Shown here one piece after another: positions 22,291 through 33,847 of a stretch of DNA of 64,000 nt. Under the pieces are notes generated by a model that saw only the letters and a list, made by a program, of their open reading frames with translations, made no database searches and had not been told where the DNA came from. Every line of letters begins with the position of its first letter. Position 1 is the stretch's first letter. This stretch comes from Symbiodinium natans (taxonomy: Eukaryota; Sar; Dinophyceae; Suessiales; Symbiodiniaceae): the NCBI GenBank assembly GCA_905221605.1, contig CAJNDS010002823.1, positions 591,001 through 655,000 on the forward strand, read 5' to 3'. The translations under genes were made by a program, and so were the position numbers.

Positions 22291-23577
22291 GATGGGTTTA
22301 GGGTTTAGGGTTTAGGTGTAGGGTGTAGGGTGTAGGGTTTAGGGTTTAGGGTTTAGGGTTTAGGGTTTAGGGTTTAAGGCTACTTGGAGGTTCAGGGGTA
22401 CTTCTGAGTGGGGGGTTAAGTATACAGTCAACTACTCTACAGGAGGCCCTGATCGACTGACTGTTTAATAGGCACATTCCTTCAACGTCGGAATCTTGGG
22501 CCTGGACGTGGGTCTGCGAAGATAACTTCAAAGGCTCATACACCAGAACCTCCTAAATCCTACACACTGAAACGCTATAGCCACCCTGTTGAGTCCCCAG
22601 TCCATACCTATGCTGCCCAAACCCTACACATCAACGAAATCTCATGCGGTACGGTAGAACTCAGCAACACATGGGCTACATAGAGCCCTGGGGTCCTTGG
22701 TATGGTCCCTTAAAAGAGGACCCCTTATATACCCCCCCCCCCCCCCATATACCCCAAATCAATCCAAGGGCCCAAATACTTCAGAACCCTTTAAAGGAGG
22801 AAAGGGGCCATATGAAGGGCCCAAATAACCAGCCTTAGAGGTTCGGGCTCAGGCTCCTTGATTGTAGTTCGTATATGTGCTGGTTATCAAGCTTATGGAG
22901 ATCATCGCTGGTGATATTGAAAAAGCAGCCCCTGCATGTAATCGCAACAACGCAAAACCTTAGGCCCGCAGGGTCTTGGAGATGTTTAGAGGTTGTAGGG
23001 TGCCATCACCTGGGGGGGCGCTTGTTTCTGGCCCCTGGAAATCCGATTCCGAAACCCGGCAAGTGACCCCGAAACGGCACAATATCCCCAAAGCACTGAA
23101 CCCTAAACCCTAAACCCAAAACCCTAAACCCCTGGAACCTTGCACAGGCCAACCGTCAAAGCAGCCACCCCAAGACCCAAGGACTGAACCCTAAACTAGG
23201 GTTTAGGGTTTAGGGTTTAGGGCTTAGGGTTTAGGGTTTAGGGTTCAGGGTTTAGGGTTTAGGTAAACTCAAGCTGAGTTAGGCCCAGGGACCCACGTTT
23301 GCAGCGGCAAATTCCAGGGGGAATCGGCCGTATGGCTTGAACCCCTGGGAGAGCTTCGCGCTTCGAGTTGGGCTCTCAGGGTTTACTTCGGCTATCCGCT
23401 GACAAGACTATGCTTTGTTGGGCGGGGGGTGCGCGGTGGGGGGGGGGGGGGAGAAAGGTCTTCTAAGCCCTAAACCCTAAACCCTAAACCGTAAATCTCA
23501 CAAACCCTGAATCCTGAGACCTCCACCCCAATCCCACCCCCAAACAAAAGACAAAAACTAAAACTAAAGCTAAACAT
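22291..23577. other. Spacer with arrays
   Basis: TTTAGGG at 22291-22375, a C-run at 22733-22747, CCCTAAA at 23098-23130 and TTTAGGG at 23190-23265. The 60-bp island 23131-23189 has an acceptor-like CTTGCACAG|G on the plus strand but little coding evidence. Confidence 0.45.
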
Positions 23578-23654
23578 GGGATGTTCCCCCTTCTTCTAGC
23601 AGTCCTTATTAGGGATATCCCAATTAAGGACTGCTAGAGAAGGGGGAGCATCCC
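23578..23654. mobile_element. Family A fold-back, near-perfect hairpin
   Basis: A 77-bp element with arms of about 30 bp, GGGATGTTCCCCCTTCTTCT opposite AGAGAAGGGGGAGCATCCC. It is the shortest and best preserved family A copy. Confidence 0.8.
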
Positions 23655-23705
23655 AACCCTAAACCCTAAACCCTAAACCCTAAACTCAGCCCTCAACACC
23701 CCCCT

Positions 23706-23750
23706 TTAACACCCCGCCTCGACGAACTTGATGAAGCGTCGGAAGGCAGC
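23706..23750 (-). CDS. Candidate 3'-terminal exon (short)
   Basis: A pyrimidine-rich stretch (CCCCCCTTCCCTTCCTGGAAG) precedes AG sites on the minus strand. The frame AAFRRFIKFVEAGC ends in TAA. It lies between a CCCTAAA array and a TTTAGGG array. Confidence 0.38.
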   Translation of the reverse strand, partial: AAFRRFIKFVEAGC

Positions 23751-24050
23751 CTCAGCTTCCAGGAAGGGAAGGGGGGTTTCGGGGGTTTCGGGTTTAGGGT
23801 TTAGGGGGGGGGGGGGGTTTGGGGTCTTAGGGTTTAGGTACCCTCAAAAACCCCTTTAGAGGGTACAGGGTTCAGGGGCTTAGGGTTTGGGCACCCTAGA
23901 GAATCCCCTTGAACGGGGTACTCTAGCGGGGGATACAAGGTACCTAACCCCCTCACTCCCTACGCAGAACCCCTAAGGTGAACGATGCGGCACGGGATTC
24001 GGGCTTCTAGGCTTGACCAGGGCTCATCAGGGCTTAGGCCTTATTTGGAT

Positions 24051-24380
24051 TTAGGGTTTAGGGTTTAGGGTTTAGGGTTTAGGGTTTAGGGTTTAGGGTT
24101 TAGGGTTTAGGGTTTAGGGCTAAGGGTTTAGGGTCTTGTGGCTTAATCAGTAGGGTTCTGGGCCAAAGCCTTAGGAGTAGTAGGCCGTGGGGTCGTCATT
24201 CGGGATTGGGGGCTCGCTGCAGCTTGGGGTCGACTAGCGCCTTCGGGCTGTCATGAGGGTTTAGGGTTTAGGGTTTAGGGTTTAGGGTTTAGGGTTTAGG
24301 GTTTAGGGTTTAGGGTGGGTTTAGATGGGTTTAGGGGGGTTAGGGTTTAGGATTTAGGTTTTTAGGGTTTAGGGTTCAGG
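24051..24380. repeat. Two TTTAGGG arrays
   Basis: 24051-24135 and 24256-24380, the second with drift at its right end. Complex sequence of about 120 bp lies between. Confidence 0.85.
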
Positions 24381-24652
24381 GCTTGAAGTTGATTGGGGTT
24401 CATTGGGCCTTTGAAAAGTTTAGGGCACATGAGGGTTTAGGATATAGAGCTGAGTGTCTCAGGTCCTGTTTAGGGTTTAGGGCTTAAAGCTAGCCCCTGA
24501 AACCCTACTACACCTCAACATCACTTCCCTGGAAGGTCTTCAATAAAGGCCCAAGATAAGAAGGCCGCGCAGTTAGCCCTTCATTGTCCTACGTCCCAAA
24601 TTTTTCAAGTCCTGTAAACCTTGGAAAACACTGTTGCCTTAGGCTTCAGGTC

Positions 24653-25056
24653 CTAAAACCCTAAACCCGAAACCCTAAAACCCTAAAACCCCAAAACCCT
24701 AAAACCCTAAAACCCTAAAACCCTAGAACCCTAAGAACCCTAAGAACCCTAAAACCCTAAAACCCTGAAACCCTAAAACCCTAAAACCCCAAAACCCCCA
24801 AAACCCCCAAAACCCTTAAACCCTAAAACCCTGAAACCCTGAAACCCGAAAACCCTAAAACCCTGAAACCCTAAAACCCTGAAACCCTAAAAGCCTAACA
24901 CCCTAAAACCCTAAAACCCCAAAACCCCAAAACCACTAAAGCCCTAAAACCCTAAAACCCCAAAACCTCAAAACCCCAAAACCCCAAACCCCATAACCCC
25001 AAAACCCTAAAACCCTAAAACCCTAACCCTAAACCCTAAACCCTAAACCCTAAGCA
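24653..25056. repeat. 400-bp array of 8-mer variant CCCTAAAA
   Basis: Almost every unit is CCCTAAAA or a one-base variant (CCCCAAAA, CCCTGAAA), not the 7-mer. It reverts to CCCTAAA in the last 40 bp. Local homogenisation of a variant unit is evident. Confidence 0.9.
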
Positions 25057-25334
25057 ACGAACCGGCCGAGCCAAGGCATTCCTAGGGACGGCCCCGAGGC
25101 CAGCCACAGGGCCGATCCTCGGCCATGCAGGGTTTATAGGGTTTAGGGTTTAGGGTTTAGGGTGTTCCTTCGTTTCAGGTTTTCAGGGTTCCGATTCAGG
25201 GCTTAAACAAATGTAGGGCTGAGGGTGCTCCATCTTTTCTGGGGTTTAGGGCTGAAGGTTTCTAGGAGTTCAAGGGTTTACCTGGGCCCACCGGCTTAGG
25301 GTCGGGTATTTAAGGCATGGGACTTTGAGGTTTG

Positions 25335-25448
25335 CCAGGTTGCCAAGAAACCTAGGATCAAAAAGGGTGCCCGTTTTTGCATAAAGGAAAATTCTGAGGG
25401 AACCTAAGCCCCGCAAAAAGGGAAAAAGGGCACTACTGAACATCCAAG
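25335..25448. mobile_element. Family B element with TTTG duplication
   Basis: Ends CCAGGTTGCC and ATCCAAG, 114 bp, flanked by TTTG on both sides (25331-25334 and 25449-25452). Confidence 0.7.
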
Positions 25449-26642
25449 TTTGAGGGCCTGCTGCAGGGTTCAGGGATTGTTGTTGTTCTCTCTTCCTGTC
25501 CCGGCCGCCCGCGTTAGTTTTACAAGCGCAGGTGCAGTATTGAAGTGAGCGTGTACATGTGTCCAAAGTTCTGAGCCGCATTTTTTTGAACCCTGGCCTT
25601 ATAACCATAAACCTGCCTAAACCCTAAACCCTACGACTCTAAACCCTAAACCCTAACACCTACAGCCCTAAACCCTACATAATCCTGCCTCATCCCCCCT
25701 TCGCAATGCAAGCCCAAGCCTCCATCATGTCAACCTTCCCTTTTGTAGGGTTTAGGGTTTAGGGTTTAGGGAAACGCATGGCTTGACCATTCACTCCAAA
25801 TCGTCCTACGCAGAATCTTTTGCAGCAGACCGGCCGGTGCGTCTGCATCCTGACCGTAGTAGACTACATTCGAGAGCCCCCAGTCCCAAAAGACCATGCC
25901 TAGACCGTTGAGAATGCGGCTCATGATGAGAAACCACTGCTGCAAACCCCAGAAACGTGCAGGCTTTGAGGTTTAAGAGCAGGTGTTGGGGGCTTAGTGT
26001 TTACTGGCTGAAAACTTAGGATCCAACCCTAAAAAATTAACTTGGATGAATTCACACCGAAGCCGCATAGCAGCCCAGAGAATAATCTCCCAGGAAGGAA
26101 GCCTGGGCGGAGTGGGGTTTACGGTTTAGGGCTCAGGATTTAGGGTTTGGGGTCTAGGGGGGGAATCCAAGCTTTCCAAAAACAAGGAATGAAAAAAGGC
26201 TAAGCTTTTGCGTATTCCTGTCGAATTACCAGGCCCCGAAACGTCCAGATTTTAACTGCTGGCGACGCCAAAGCCTGCAACCCTTAGACCCCTAAATCCC
26301 TAAATATCCTAAACCTCTCACACAGACACAGACACAGACACAGACACAGACACAGACACAGACACAGACCCAGACCCAGACCCAGACCCACACACACACT
26401 ACACACTCACATGCAGAACTTTTTCAGGTCTCCCAGAACTTGCCTTGGAAACTCAAGCAAGGCTTTATCCTTTAACCTTCCAGTACGGTTTAGGCTGGGG
26501 CGACACTGAAGTCAAAGAAGTCCAGTCTTTTTGTCAGCTGCCGGGACTGCATAGGTGGTACGCTTGGCAAACTTTCTAAACTGCGACCTGCGCTAAAGAT
26601 GGCACAGTGCAAGCCCGCGACCTTTCAGACTGGGAAACACAA
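25449..26642. other. Spacer with hexamer microsatellite
   Basis: CCCTAAA words at 25615-25680, a short TTTAGGG array at 25746-25770, and a (CACAGA)n/(CCCAGA)n tract at 26318-26398. The 25681-25745 island is too short to judge. Confidence 0.5.
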
Positions 26643-26741
26643 CCCTAAACCCTAAACCCTAAACCCTAAACCCTAAACCCTAAACCCTAAACCCTAAACC
26701 CTAAACCCTAAACCCTAAACCCTAAACCCTAAACCCTAAAC
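26643..26741. repeat. Pure CCCTAAA array
   Basis: About 14 perfect units ending beside the 26746 exon candidate. On the minus strand it forms the first part of the putative intron. Confidence 0.9.
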
Positions 26742-26745
26742 CCAC

Positions 26746-26809
26746 CAAAAAAGGGGCTACGTAGACGTCGGTGGGCCCAAAGCTTTGTTTCTGCCAAGTC
26801 ACTCGGCGC
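26746..26809 (-). CDS. Candidate internal exon with GTGGGT donor
   Basis: Acceptor TCACAAGCCCAG|G and donor TTTTTTG|GTGGGTTTAGGG bound 64 bp on the minus strand. The frame is APSDLAETKLWAHRRLRSPF then F. The donor is the same 12-base string as at the 20733 exon. Confidence 0.5.
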
Positions 26810-28282
26810 CTGGGCTTGTGACCAACACAGGGAGGGTTTAAGGTTCATAGAGCTTCGGGTTTAAGGTTTAGGGTTTAGGGTTTAGGATGAGGTTGAGGGT
26901 TTAGGGTTTGGGGTTTCGGGTTTAGGGATATAAGCAGGGTAGCTACAGTCAGACTGGGCTGTGGCTTTAAAGTCTTCGAGGTACCCAAACTTTGCGGACT
27001 ACAACTACCCACGAGCCGTCAAGCAGAGATTATGAGTCCTGAACTTCTTGCTCGCTGCCTAATCAGCTCGCAATGCAAGTCGTCCGCAGCCGACATGAGT
27101 ACTCCGGTACGTATACACCCAACATCCTAAGCCCTGCTTGAAACTTTCGAGGACCTTTGACTCCCCTTCTTCTGCTTCTGAAGCCTCGCGCATACGCCCG
27201 GCGTGCCTTGCAGTCTAGGCCAGAACCCGACACCCCCAAGTTCGGGTGATTTAGGGTTTAGGGTTTAGAGTTTTCGTAGTTTTCTTGACGACAGACGGCG
27301 CAACTGCTGCAAGAAAGTTGCTTGGGCCAGCGAGCGGGCTCCGTCAAGGCCGATGGAGTTGCAAAGAAAAATCTTAAGCACAAAAGGCCACTGCAGTGCA
27401 GTTTTTAGGGTTTAAGGTGCACGCATGCACGCGCACCCACGCACACACACAAACTTGCTGACATTCTTCTGTTCAACCCCGAACCTTGGAGACTGCTCCG
27501 GCCCTTATGAGTGTGCCGATTCGCTGTTCCATTTTTGCGGTTCCAGGCACTAAACCCTGCCACATCCGCACGTATCGCAATTTAAGGTCACGGTTTGTGG
27601 TTTGGGGTTTGGGTCCCCCGACAAGAAACGGGAAACCCTTAAGGAGTTTAGGGTTTCATGAGGGGAGTGCTCGATTGGTTACTTGTTAATGGTACAGGAC
27701 AAAGGGTCCATCTCCAAGCGCGGTCGACATACTACCTTCCTTGAAGGTTCATGCGCTGTTGAACAAATCTGGGTTGCGCGAAGCTTCACCATTAACTAGG
27801 TTCAGAAGTACAGTTTCCCTGCTTACCACACTACTTGTGAAGTACCCATGGCCCTTCAAACAAGCCGTCTGTACCCACACCCCAAACCCGAAGCCCTCTA
27901 AACCCGCAAGGCCCTTTACACACCTACAAGCCCCTATGCGCCCTAGCTCAAGGCTTCAATACAGTTCCTTTTGGGGTTAGTTTATAGGTTGTAGTATACT
28001 ACACTCAACAGTCCTACGTGAGGAGCCATTAGGTACACAAGCCAAGGAAGCCTGGCCCTTCAGAGCCTCCGGGTGCTGGCTTACCCTCGGCACACCTGAA
28101 CTCTAAGGAACACAGAAGAATCGATGTCCAACAAAAGCCCCAACATTCAGATCTAATGTTGGGCCCATTGAATGAGGGCTTATTTCGGAAAGTTGTTGAT
28201 CAAACTACATAGGGGCTAGAAAAGGGGCAGCGTTGTTGTATTCCCCCCTCCACCCTCATCTCGGCCCCGCCCTTCCCCCAGG
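26810..28282. other. Spacer
   Basis: TTTAGGG-like words at 26835-26930, a family C-like fragment at 26930-27020, a CA/CACG-rich patch near 27420-27450 and unassigned sequence. The 27486-27980 frames lack support. Confidence 0.4.
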
Positions 28283-28334
28283 TACCCTAAACCCTAAACC
28301 CTAAACCCTAAACCCTAAACCCTAAACCCTACAG

Positions 28335-28389
28335 GCTGGAAATGCTCGGAGCTCAGGCTAGGAAGCCTTGGCATGATGTAGGCTCGTAG
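28335..28389 (+). CDS. Candidate exon after CCCTAAA array
   Basis: On the plus strand the array itself ends in CCCTACAG|G, a good acceptor. The frame LEMLGAQARKPWHDVGS then meets TAG. It could be a terminal exon, or an internal exon in another frame. Confidence 0.38.
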
Positions 28390-29102
28390 CCCATACGAGT
28401 TGTTACGAGCACGGCATGACAAGATACCAAGATACGGTTAGGGTTTAGGGTTTAGGGTTTAGGGTTTAGGGTTTAGGGTTTACGGTTGAGGGTTTAGGCT
28501 TTCGGGCTTGACCTAACCCTAAGAGTCCTTGTCCCTCAGTTTTCTATACTTGGGCCCCAAAGTCCCTGCGCAGGGAGTACTTTGAGGCCCACGTATTCCC
28601 GATTTAGGTACATGGACCCTTGGGGTAAGAGTAACCTAGGCATACAACGGGTGGCCCTTTTTGGTTTAAACAGGCTCTTGCGGGTACCTAAACCCTAAAA
28701 GGAGGCAATCGGAGCCTACTCTGGGTCCTTGTGGCCCTAAACCCTAAACCCTAAACCCTAAACCCCTAAACCCTAAACCCTAAACCCTAAACCCTAAACC
28801 TTAAACCCAAAACCCAGGATTTCCTGCCGGCGCCTGGTGTAGTTGGAAGTTGCTGGAACTACCCGAAACCAAAGCCCGAAGCCGAATGCGTTTCACACTG
28901 AAAACCACCAGCGGCACTGCAATCACAAGGGCCTGACACACCATCATCATTGCATGAGAATGAGTGCCGGAGTTGCAGAAGGCCTAGCATCCCGAAACCC
29001 TCACACCTTAAACCTATGGACATATATATATATATATATACTCTACGACTTAAGCCTTACCCTAAACCCCAAACCCTAAACCCTGAACCTACTGTTGCCC
29101 AG
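28390..29102. other. Spacer with family E element and arrays
   Basis: TTTAGGG at 28438-28490, family E copy at 28545-28625, CCCTAAA at 28735-28815, and a (TA)n run at 29022-29041. Confidence 0.5.
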
Positions 29103-29186
29103 GGTGCTGTAGCACGGCATGGAATACCTGGGCCATGGGGGGAGCGGTTTGGGTTTAAGCCAAGGCCGCTGCCGGCGCACCTCTAG
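29103..29186 (+). CDS. Candidate exon
   Basis: The plus strand has acceptor CTACTGTTGCCCAG|G and 27 codons, GAVARHGIPGPWGERFGFKP and on, to TAG. An alternative donor GAGCG|GTTTGG lies inside. A CCCTAAA array precedes it and a TTTAGGG array follows at 29216. Confidence 0.38.
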   Translation, partial: GAVARHGIPGPWGERFGFKPRPLPAHL

Positions 29187-30690
29187 CATTCTTATCGCTA
29201 GTGTTTCTGTCATCAGGGTTTAGGGTTTAGGGTGTGGGGTTTAGGGTTTGAGGTTTAGGGTTTAGGGTTCAGGCTTTAGGGGTCATCCCGACTGAGTCGG
29301 AATTGGGCACTCGAAACTTTCTGGGATGGTCCTTGGTGCTATAAACACCATACACTAAGGTTTTGGCGTCAGGGATTTGGGGGATCACAACAATCATGGG
29401 CGTTTCAACAATACAATTCCGCCGTAACGCACCGAACCGTGCAGGAGGCTTGCCGTACCGCACCGAACCGTGAACCCACCCTCCAGCCACCCACCCCCCC
29501 ACCCTGCGGTCTTGCGCATGCACCCCTTCCATGCAGCCAGGAATTCATAAGTTGTTGGCAGACAAGGTCTTATGAAAGCATCGCCCTCCTATGCAGCCGA
29601 TATTCCAAACGAAGCCAAAGCGTGGTTTAGGGTTTAGGGTTTGGGGTTTAGGGTTTAGGCCTTCGGCCTTTGGGTCTATGGTTCCAAAGCCCCAAACCCT
29701 CAAAATGCTCTGTCACAACACGACTTCTGCCCGTGTGGCAATCCGCGGGTCTCCACCGTAGTGCTTGTCACCAAGGTGGCCACCTCAGTGCAGCTTTCGT
29801 CTAGGGGTTCTACCTTGGACCCTCAACATAAGGGCCATATTAGGAGTATGTATATTAACGGGAACCTCTAGGGGTACAACCTTAGGGGCACGAGTCTTCA
29901 TCCCTTGATTTCGACGATTCATGCAGCTCAAGAGGCTGACAGGAGTTCGGGGTTCGAGGAACAGGGTTTAGGGTTTAGGGTTCAGGGGTGTTGAGCAGTA
30001 CTTGTGGCCCAGGCATCAACCCATCGTCACGCACCGGCGACTGTGCGGGCATCCGAGTTTCACTTTATCGTTTGGTGTGTCCTCGCCATTTATTTTTCCC
30101 AGGCTCTGCCACCCTCCACCAAAAAACAGCTAAGTGGGATGCAGGTAATGTTCAACATGAGCGGGTCCTGTCTTTCAGCTAAAATTTGTGCCCACGAGAA
30201 GAATGGGTCGTCATTGTTCTGAAACGGGTAGGGACCGCATATCCCCCCACATGACCCCCTGGGAGACTATAATAGGGAACCTAGGTTTCCGAACTCCCTA
30301 CTAGGAACCAAATTGCGCACATGACCCCTTGAGAGATGATAATGTTCCTACTTCCCTACTAGCAACCAGGAAGTTCAAAGGTGCATGGGACTCTATCTAC
30401 CTGCCAAGCTTAAGAATGCGCGAAGCCCCCCCCCCCCCCCTCTGCAGGGTCCAGGGTTCAAGGCTTATAGTTGAAACCCTAACCCTAAACCCTAAACCCT
30501 AAACCCTGTAGACCAACCCCTGTTAACCCTCAACAAGGAACACACTCCTCAACAAAGGCCCTCAGCCACAAACCCTCAGAACCCCATGAACCATGACGCC
30601 CTGAAGCAACGCAACCTTTCGACCTTTGAACCCTAAACCCTAAACCCTAAACCCCAAACCCTAAACCCTAAACCCTAAACCCTCGCCAAG
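29187..30690. other. Spacer
   Basis: TTTAGGG arrays at 29216-29275 and 29623-29660, a duplicated GCACATGACCCC-type block at 30245-30365, a C-run at 30426-30440, and CCCTAAA arrays at 30475-30510 and 30625-30685. Confidence 0.45.
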
Positions 30691-30812
30691 TTCGGCCGGG
30701 CGGCTGCAGACGTAATCATGGCAGGCAGCACCGCTGAGGGGGAGAGATCCCAGCTGAGCATCTGGGCCACAATGGTGGCTCAGGGCTACAGCGACTACAG
30801 ACGAGTGTGGGG
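30691..30812 (+). CDS. Candidate internal exon, longest clean island
   Basis: After CCCTCGCCAAG the plus strand has a stop-free frame of 40 codons, FGRAAADVIMAGSTAEGE then RSQLSIWATMVAQGYSDYRR, ending before GG|GTGGTATACTG. The next frame on the same strand meets a stop early. A CCCTAAA array precedes it and AT-rich spacer follows. The product is not recognised. Confidence 0.55.
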
Positions 30813-30842
30813 GTGGTATACTGATATTCGAAAAAAAGCAAC

Positions 30843-31290
30843 ATAAGAAGAATAAGAAGAATAAGAATGATAAGAAGAATAAGAAGAACAAGAAGAATAA
30901 GAACAACGGAACAACATAATATAACAACACTATGGAAGTATAATCATAAATCACAAGTAGTAAAATGCTAACATAATACGCGAAGCTCATGGGAGTATAA
31001 TGATATTTCACAAAAATATGTAAGAATACGAAAATAAACCAAATTGATCAGAATAATGGCAACAAAAAGGAATATATGAATCATATCATGTAAGTATAAG
31101 AATATTTCGAAAACACATGAATCATATACTAATCGCAACATAAGACAAGAGTAACATATGTATAGACCTTTATACCATACAATAATACTGGTACTGGAAT
31201 AAAAACATAAGAATACTGTTTAAGAAATAGAATGGTATACATAAGCATAATAAAACATGCTATTTCTGCAAAAAAAAAAACACACCTTGC
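30843..31290. repeat. AT-rich region with AAGAAT microsatellite
   Basis: (AAGAAT)n-like tract at 30843-30905, then AT-rich DNA with loosely repeated words (ATGAATCATAT, GTATAAGAATATT, GAGTATAATGATATT). No gene is seen. Confidence 0.65.
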
Positions 31291-31409
31291 ACCTGGGATG
31301 TTCCCAACCTTGCACCGATGCAGGGCACCGGGACTCCTTGGAACAAGGCACGTGCTCGATGGTGTAGAGCATTCCTTTGAGAGGGGATGGCATGAGAGCT
31401 CTGGGTCCC

Positions 31410-32165
31410 AGCCCTAAACCCTAAACCCTAAACCCTAAACCTTAAACCCTAAGCCCTAAACCCCAAAAAAGGGTGCACCCCAGGCCTCCCGGCTCTGGAG
31501 GCCTTGGGCCCTTAACAGCTTCGACGCTGCAACTTGTGGGTTTTTGGGGACTTGGGAGGACTCGGGCTAAGGACACATCCCCAAGGTATCCCAACCCTAA
31601 ACCCTAAACCCTAAACCCGAAACCCTACAGCCTAAAACCTAAACCCTACACCCTACACCCTAAACCCTAATTAAATCCTAAGCCCTAAACCCCAACCATG
31701 ATATCCCCCCCCCCCCCCCCCCCCCCGAACCCCAACCTCTCCCCTAACACCTTAAACCTTTCTTTCTTGGGGCCAGGGACCCCTCCGCAGGAAAGGTCTC
31801 CCGCTCCCTCTCTCTCTCTCTCTCTTTTCCAGAAGACCTGTGCCTCAAAGCCCTCAAAGCCCCTAATCCTCAAGCCTCTGCCTCTCTGAACCTCCGAAAA
31901 CATCATCCTTCGAGACTCCAACCTCCCAAGGCCTGGCAATGAGGGTTTCCAGGGCCTATGGGCTTCAGGGCCCAGGAGCTAAGCCCTAAACCCTAAACCC
32001 TAGCCCTACCCGAAACCCTAAACCCTAAACCCTAAACCCAGGGTGCACAAGCTCAGGGTGAGCGTTCTCAAAAACGCCTATAGCAGCAGCTGGCTCTGGA
32101 CTAAGAAGTAAACCCTAAACCCTAAACCCTAAAACCCTAAACCCTAAACCCCAGACCCTCTGAGC
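31410..32165. repeat. Cluster of CCCTAAA arrays with C-run and (CT)n
   Basis: Arrays at 31412-31460, 31590-31680, 31985-32040 and 32110-32150. C-run at 31706-31726 and (CT)n at 31806-31826. Confidence 0.7.
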
Positions 32166-32183
32166 TGAAACCCACGAACACAG

Positions 32184-32260
32184 CTGACATCAAGGTCTGG
32201 TTTTGCTACGGTAAGCCCTACAAAAACTATGCCCGCAGTGTCTGGGAGTGGGGATGGTAG
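32184..32260 (+). CDS. Candidate exon with G|GTAAGC donor
   Basis: Acceptor CGAACACAG|C opens DIKVWFCYGKPYKNYARSVW then EWGW and a TAG at 32258. A classical donor, TACG|GTAAGC, occurs at 32210, so the exon may stop there. A CCCTAAA array lies before and a TTTAGGG-like array after. Confidence 0.4.
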
Positions 32261-32435
32261 GGTATAGGGTGTGGGTTTAGGGTTGAGGGTTTAGGGTTTA
32301 GTGGGATTTGAATATGCATGGGGCTGATAGCCAACAAGCAGCCCTTGCAAACCGGATCAAACTCCCCCCCCCCCCCCGGCCAAGCCGCCGCTGATCGGCA
32401 CCGAATACACCTGAGCCATTCTTTCATGTGGGTTT

Positions 32436-32528
32436 GTTACTTGGAGGTTCATGGGAAGTCATAAGTAGGAATCTCAGAGGATACTGATAAGCCTACTCAC
32501 AACTACGCATGAACCTCCACGTAAGGTA
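32436..32528. mobile_element. Family C fold-back element
   Basis: TACTTGGAGGTTCATGGG at the left and ACTACGCATGAACCTCC at the right. Confidence 0.65.
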
Positions 32529-32579
32529 CCCTAAACCCTAAACCCTAAACCCCTACACCCTAAACCCTAAACTCAAACA

Positions 32580-32614
32580 GGTCGGCAAAAGCAAAGGCCC
32601 TTCAGCCCAGAGGT
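32580..32614 (+). CDS. Possible micro-exon (weak)
   Basis: Acceptor ACTCAAACAG|G and donor CAGAG|GTGAGG bound about 35 bp directly after a CCCTAAA array. The frame is VGKSKGPSAQ. It is too short to judge by coding content; only the splice motifs support it. Confidence 0.22.
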
Positions 32615-33107
32615 GAGGGGAAAGGCGAAATTCGGCTTGGCGATTTCCTAAGTAGGGGAAGCGTTGGGGAGAAAAATAAGGGTCACACTGATTACATTAC
32701 CACCACCACCCCCCCTCCCCCCGGCACCCCTGCATCCCCGCAAAACCCTAAACCCTAAACCCAAAACCCCCTGACCCCCTGCATGGCTCACTCATTCTTT
32801 TGTGCCCGGGCGCAGCCGCCAAGCCAGCCCCGGCGCCGCAGGCCACCAGCCTTGCATGTGACACCCTAAACCCTAAACCCTAAACCCTAAACCCTAAACC
32901 CTAAACCCTAAACCCTAAACCCTAACCCTAAACCCTTTAGAGCCTAAACCGCAATGGATGATAGGGTTTGTAATTAGGTTTTTTTGCCTTGGGGGGGACA
33001 TTTATAAGGTTCGGAGAGCGCGGGTGGGGGGGTGGGTGGAGGGGGGATAGGTATGCAAGCTGTTGAAGTTGCTGAGTGTCTTCTTACTGTATTTCCAGGG
33101 CTAAGGG
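32615..33107. other. Spacer with CCCTAAA array
   Basis: The array spans 32863-32940. Upstream, TTCTTTTGTGCCCGGGCGCAG near 32795-32815 is a good acceptor followed by an open Ala/Pro-rich frame (AKPAPAPQATSLACD), a weak exon candidate. Confidence 0.4.
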
Positions 33108-33222
33108 CTAGGCTGCCCAGTAACCAAGGCTTAAAAAGGGTGCCTTTTTTTTGCTTAAACGGGTTTATAAGGGAACCTAAACCCCCCCAAAAAGGGAATA
33201 AGGGTACTACTGGGCATCCCAG
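33108..33222. mobile_element. Family B element with AGGG duplication
   Basis: Ends CTAGGCTGCCCAGTA and TACTACTGGGCATCCCAG, 115 bp, flanked by AGGG at 33104-33107 and 33223-33226. Confidence 0.75.
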
Positions 33223-33531
33223 AGGGTCAACCAAAACAAGGGATCTGTAAACCCTGCTTGGGCAGGGAGTGGAGGAGGATCGCCCGCTAAGCTCCCCAAG
33301 CAACCCTCCAAACCGAAGACTCGAAACCTCAAGCTCTCAGAGGAGATCATTCCTACTGGACTCGTGTAGCTATATAAGGTCTTATACTTCCTCATCATGA
33401 GAAACATGCTGCAAAACTGTAGGTAAAGGATCGGGATACAGGGTCAAACCTTGTCAACCCTAAAAAACTCAGTTTGGCTGCTCACCACGACCCTATAAGC
33501 CACGTCAATTCAAAGGTTCCACTGAACCTGC

Positions 33532-33644
33532 TCGGAGGTTCCTGGGTAGTTATAAGTACGGCTATAAGTACCCCAAGTAAGGCTACAAGTTTATAGGTTC
33601 CCCAACTTACAACCCTCCTTATAACTACCCATGAACCTCCAAGG
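33532..33644. mobile_element. Family C fold-back, well preserved
   Basis: GGAGGTTCCTGGGTAGTTAT opposite ATAACTACCCATGAACCTCC, with AAGTACCCCAAGTAAGGC in the centre. It is the best copy for a consensus. Confidence 0.75.
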
Positions 33645-33780
33645 ATGAGAACCCAGGGGTTGGGACAATTACTGATAGTATCCCCTTATGGTCCCTTATA
33701 AATGTACTACAATGACGCCCAAAAACCTTATTTTAATTCTTCCGACCCCTTTAACAAAGCCCCGCAAGCCCTCTTCCAAG

Positions 33781-33847
33781 GCTTGCGGGCACGGGCCAAG
33801 GAGCACTTTGCGCTGTTCCGACGACACCCTGAACGCCTCGGTCTGGG
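33781..33847 (+). CDS. Candidate internal exon with GTGGGT donor
   Basis: Acceptor CCCTCTTCCAAG|G and donor CTGGG|GTGGGTTTAGGG bound 67 bp on the plus strand. One frame reads LRARAKEHFALFRRHPERLG; a second frame is also open. The donor string matches those of the minus-strand exons at 20733 and 26746. Confidence 0.45.

Noticed and set aside
26318-26398. Regular repeats that could suggest a CRISPR array
   Set aside because: It is a simple (CACAGA)n microsatellite without spacers, in a eukaryotic genome.
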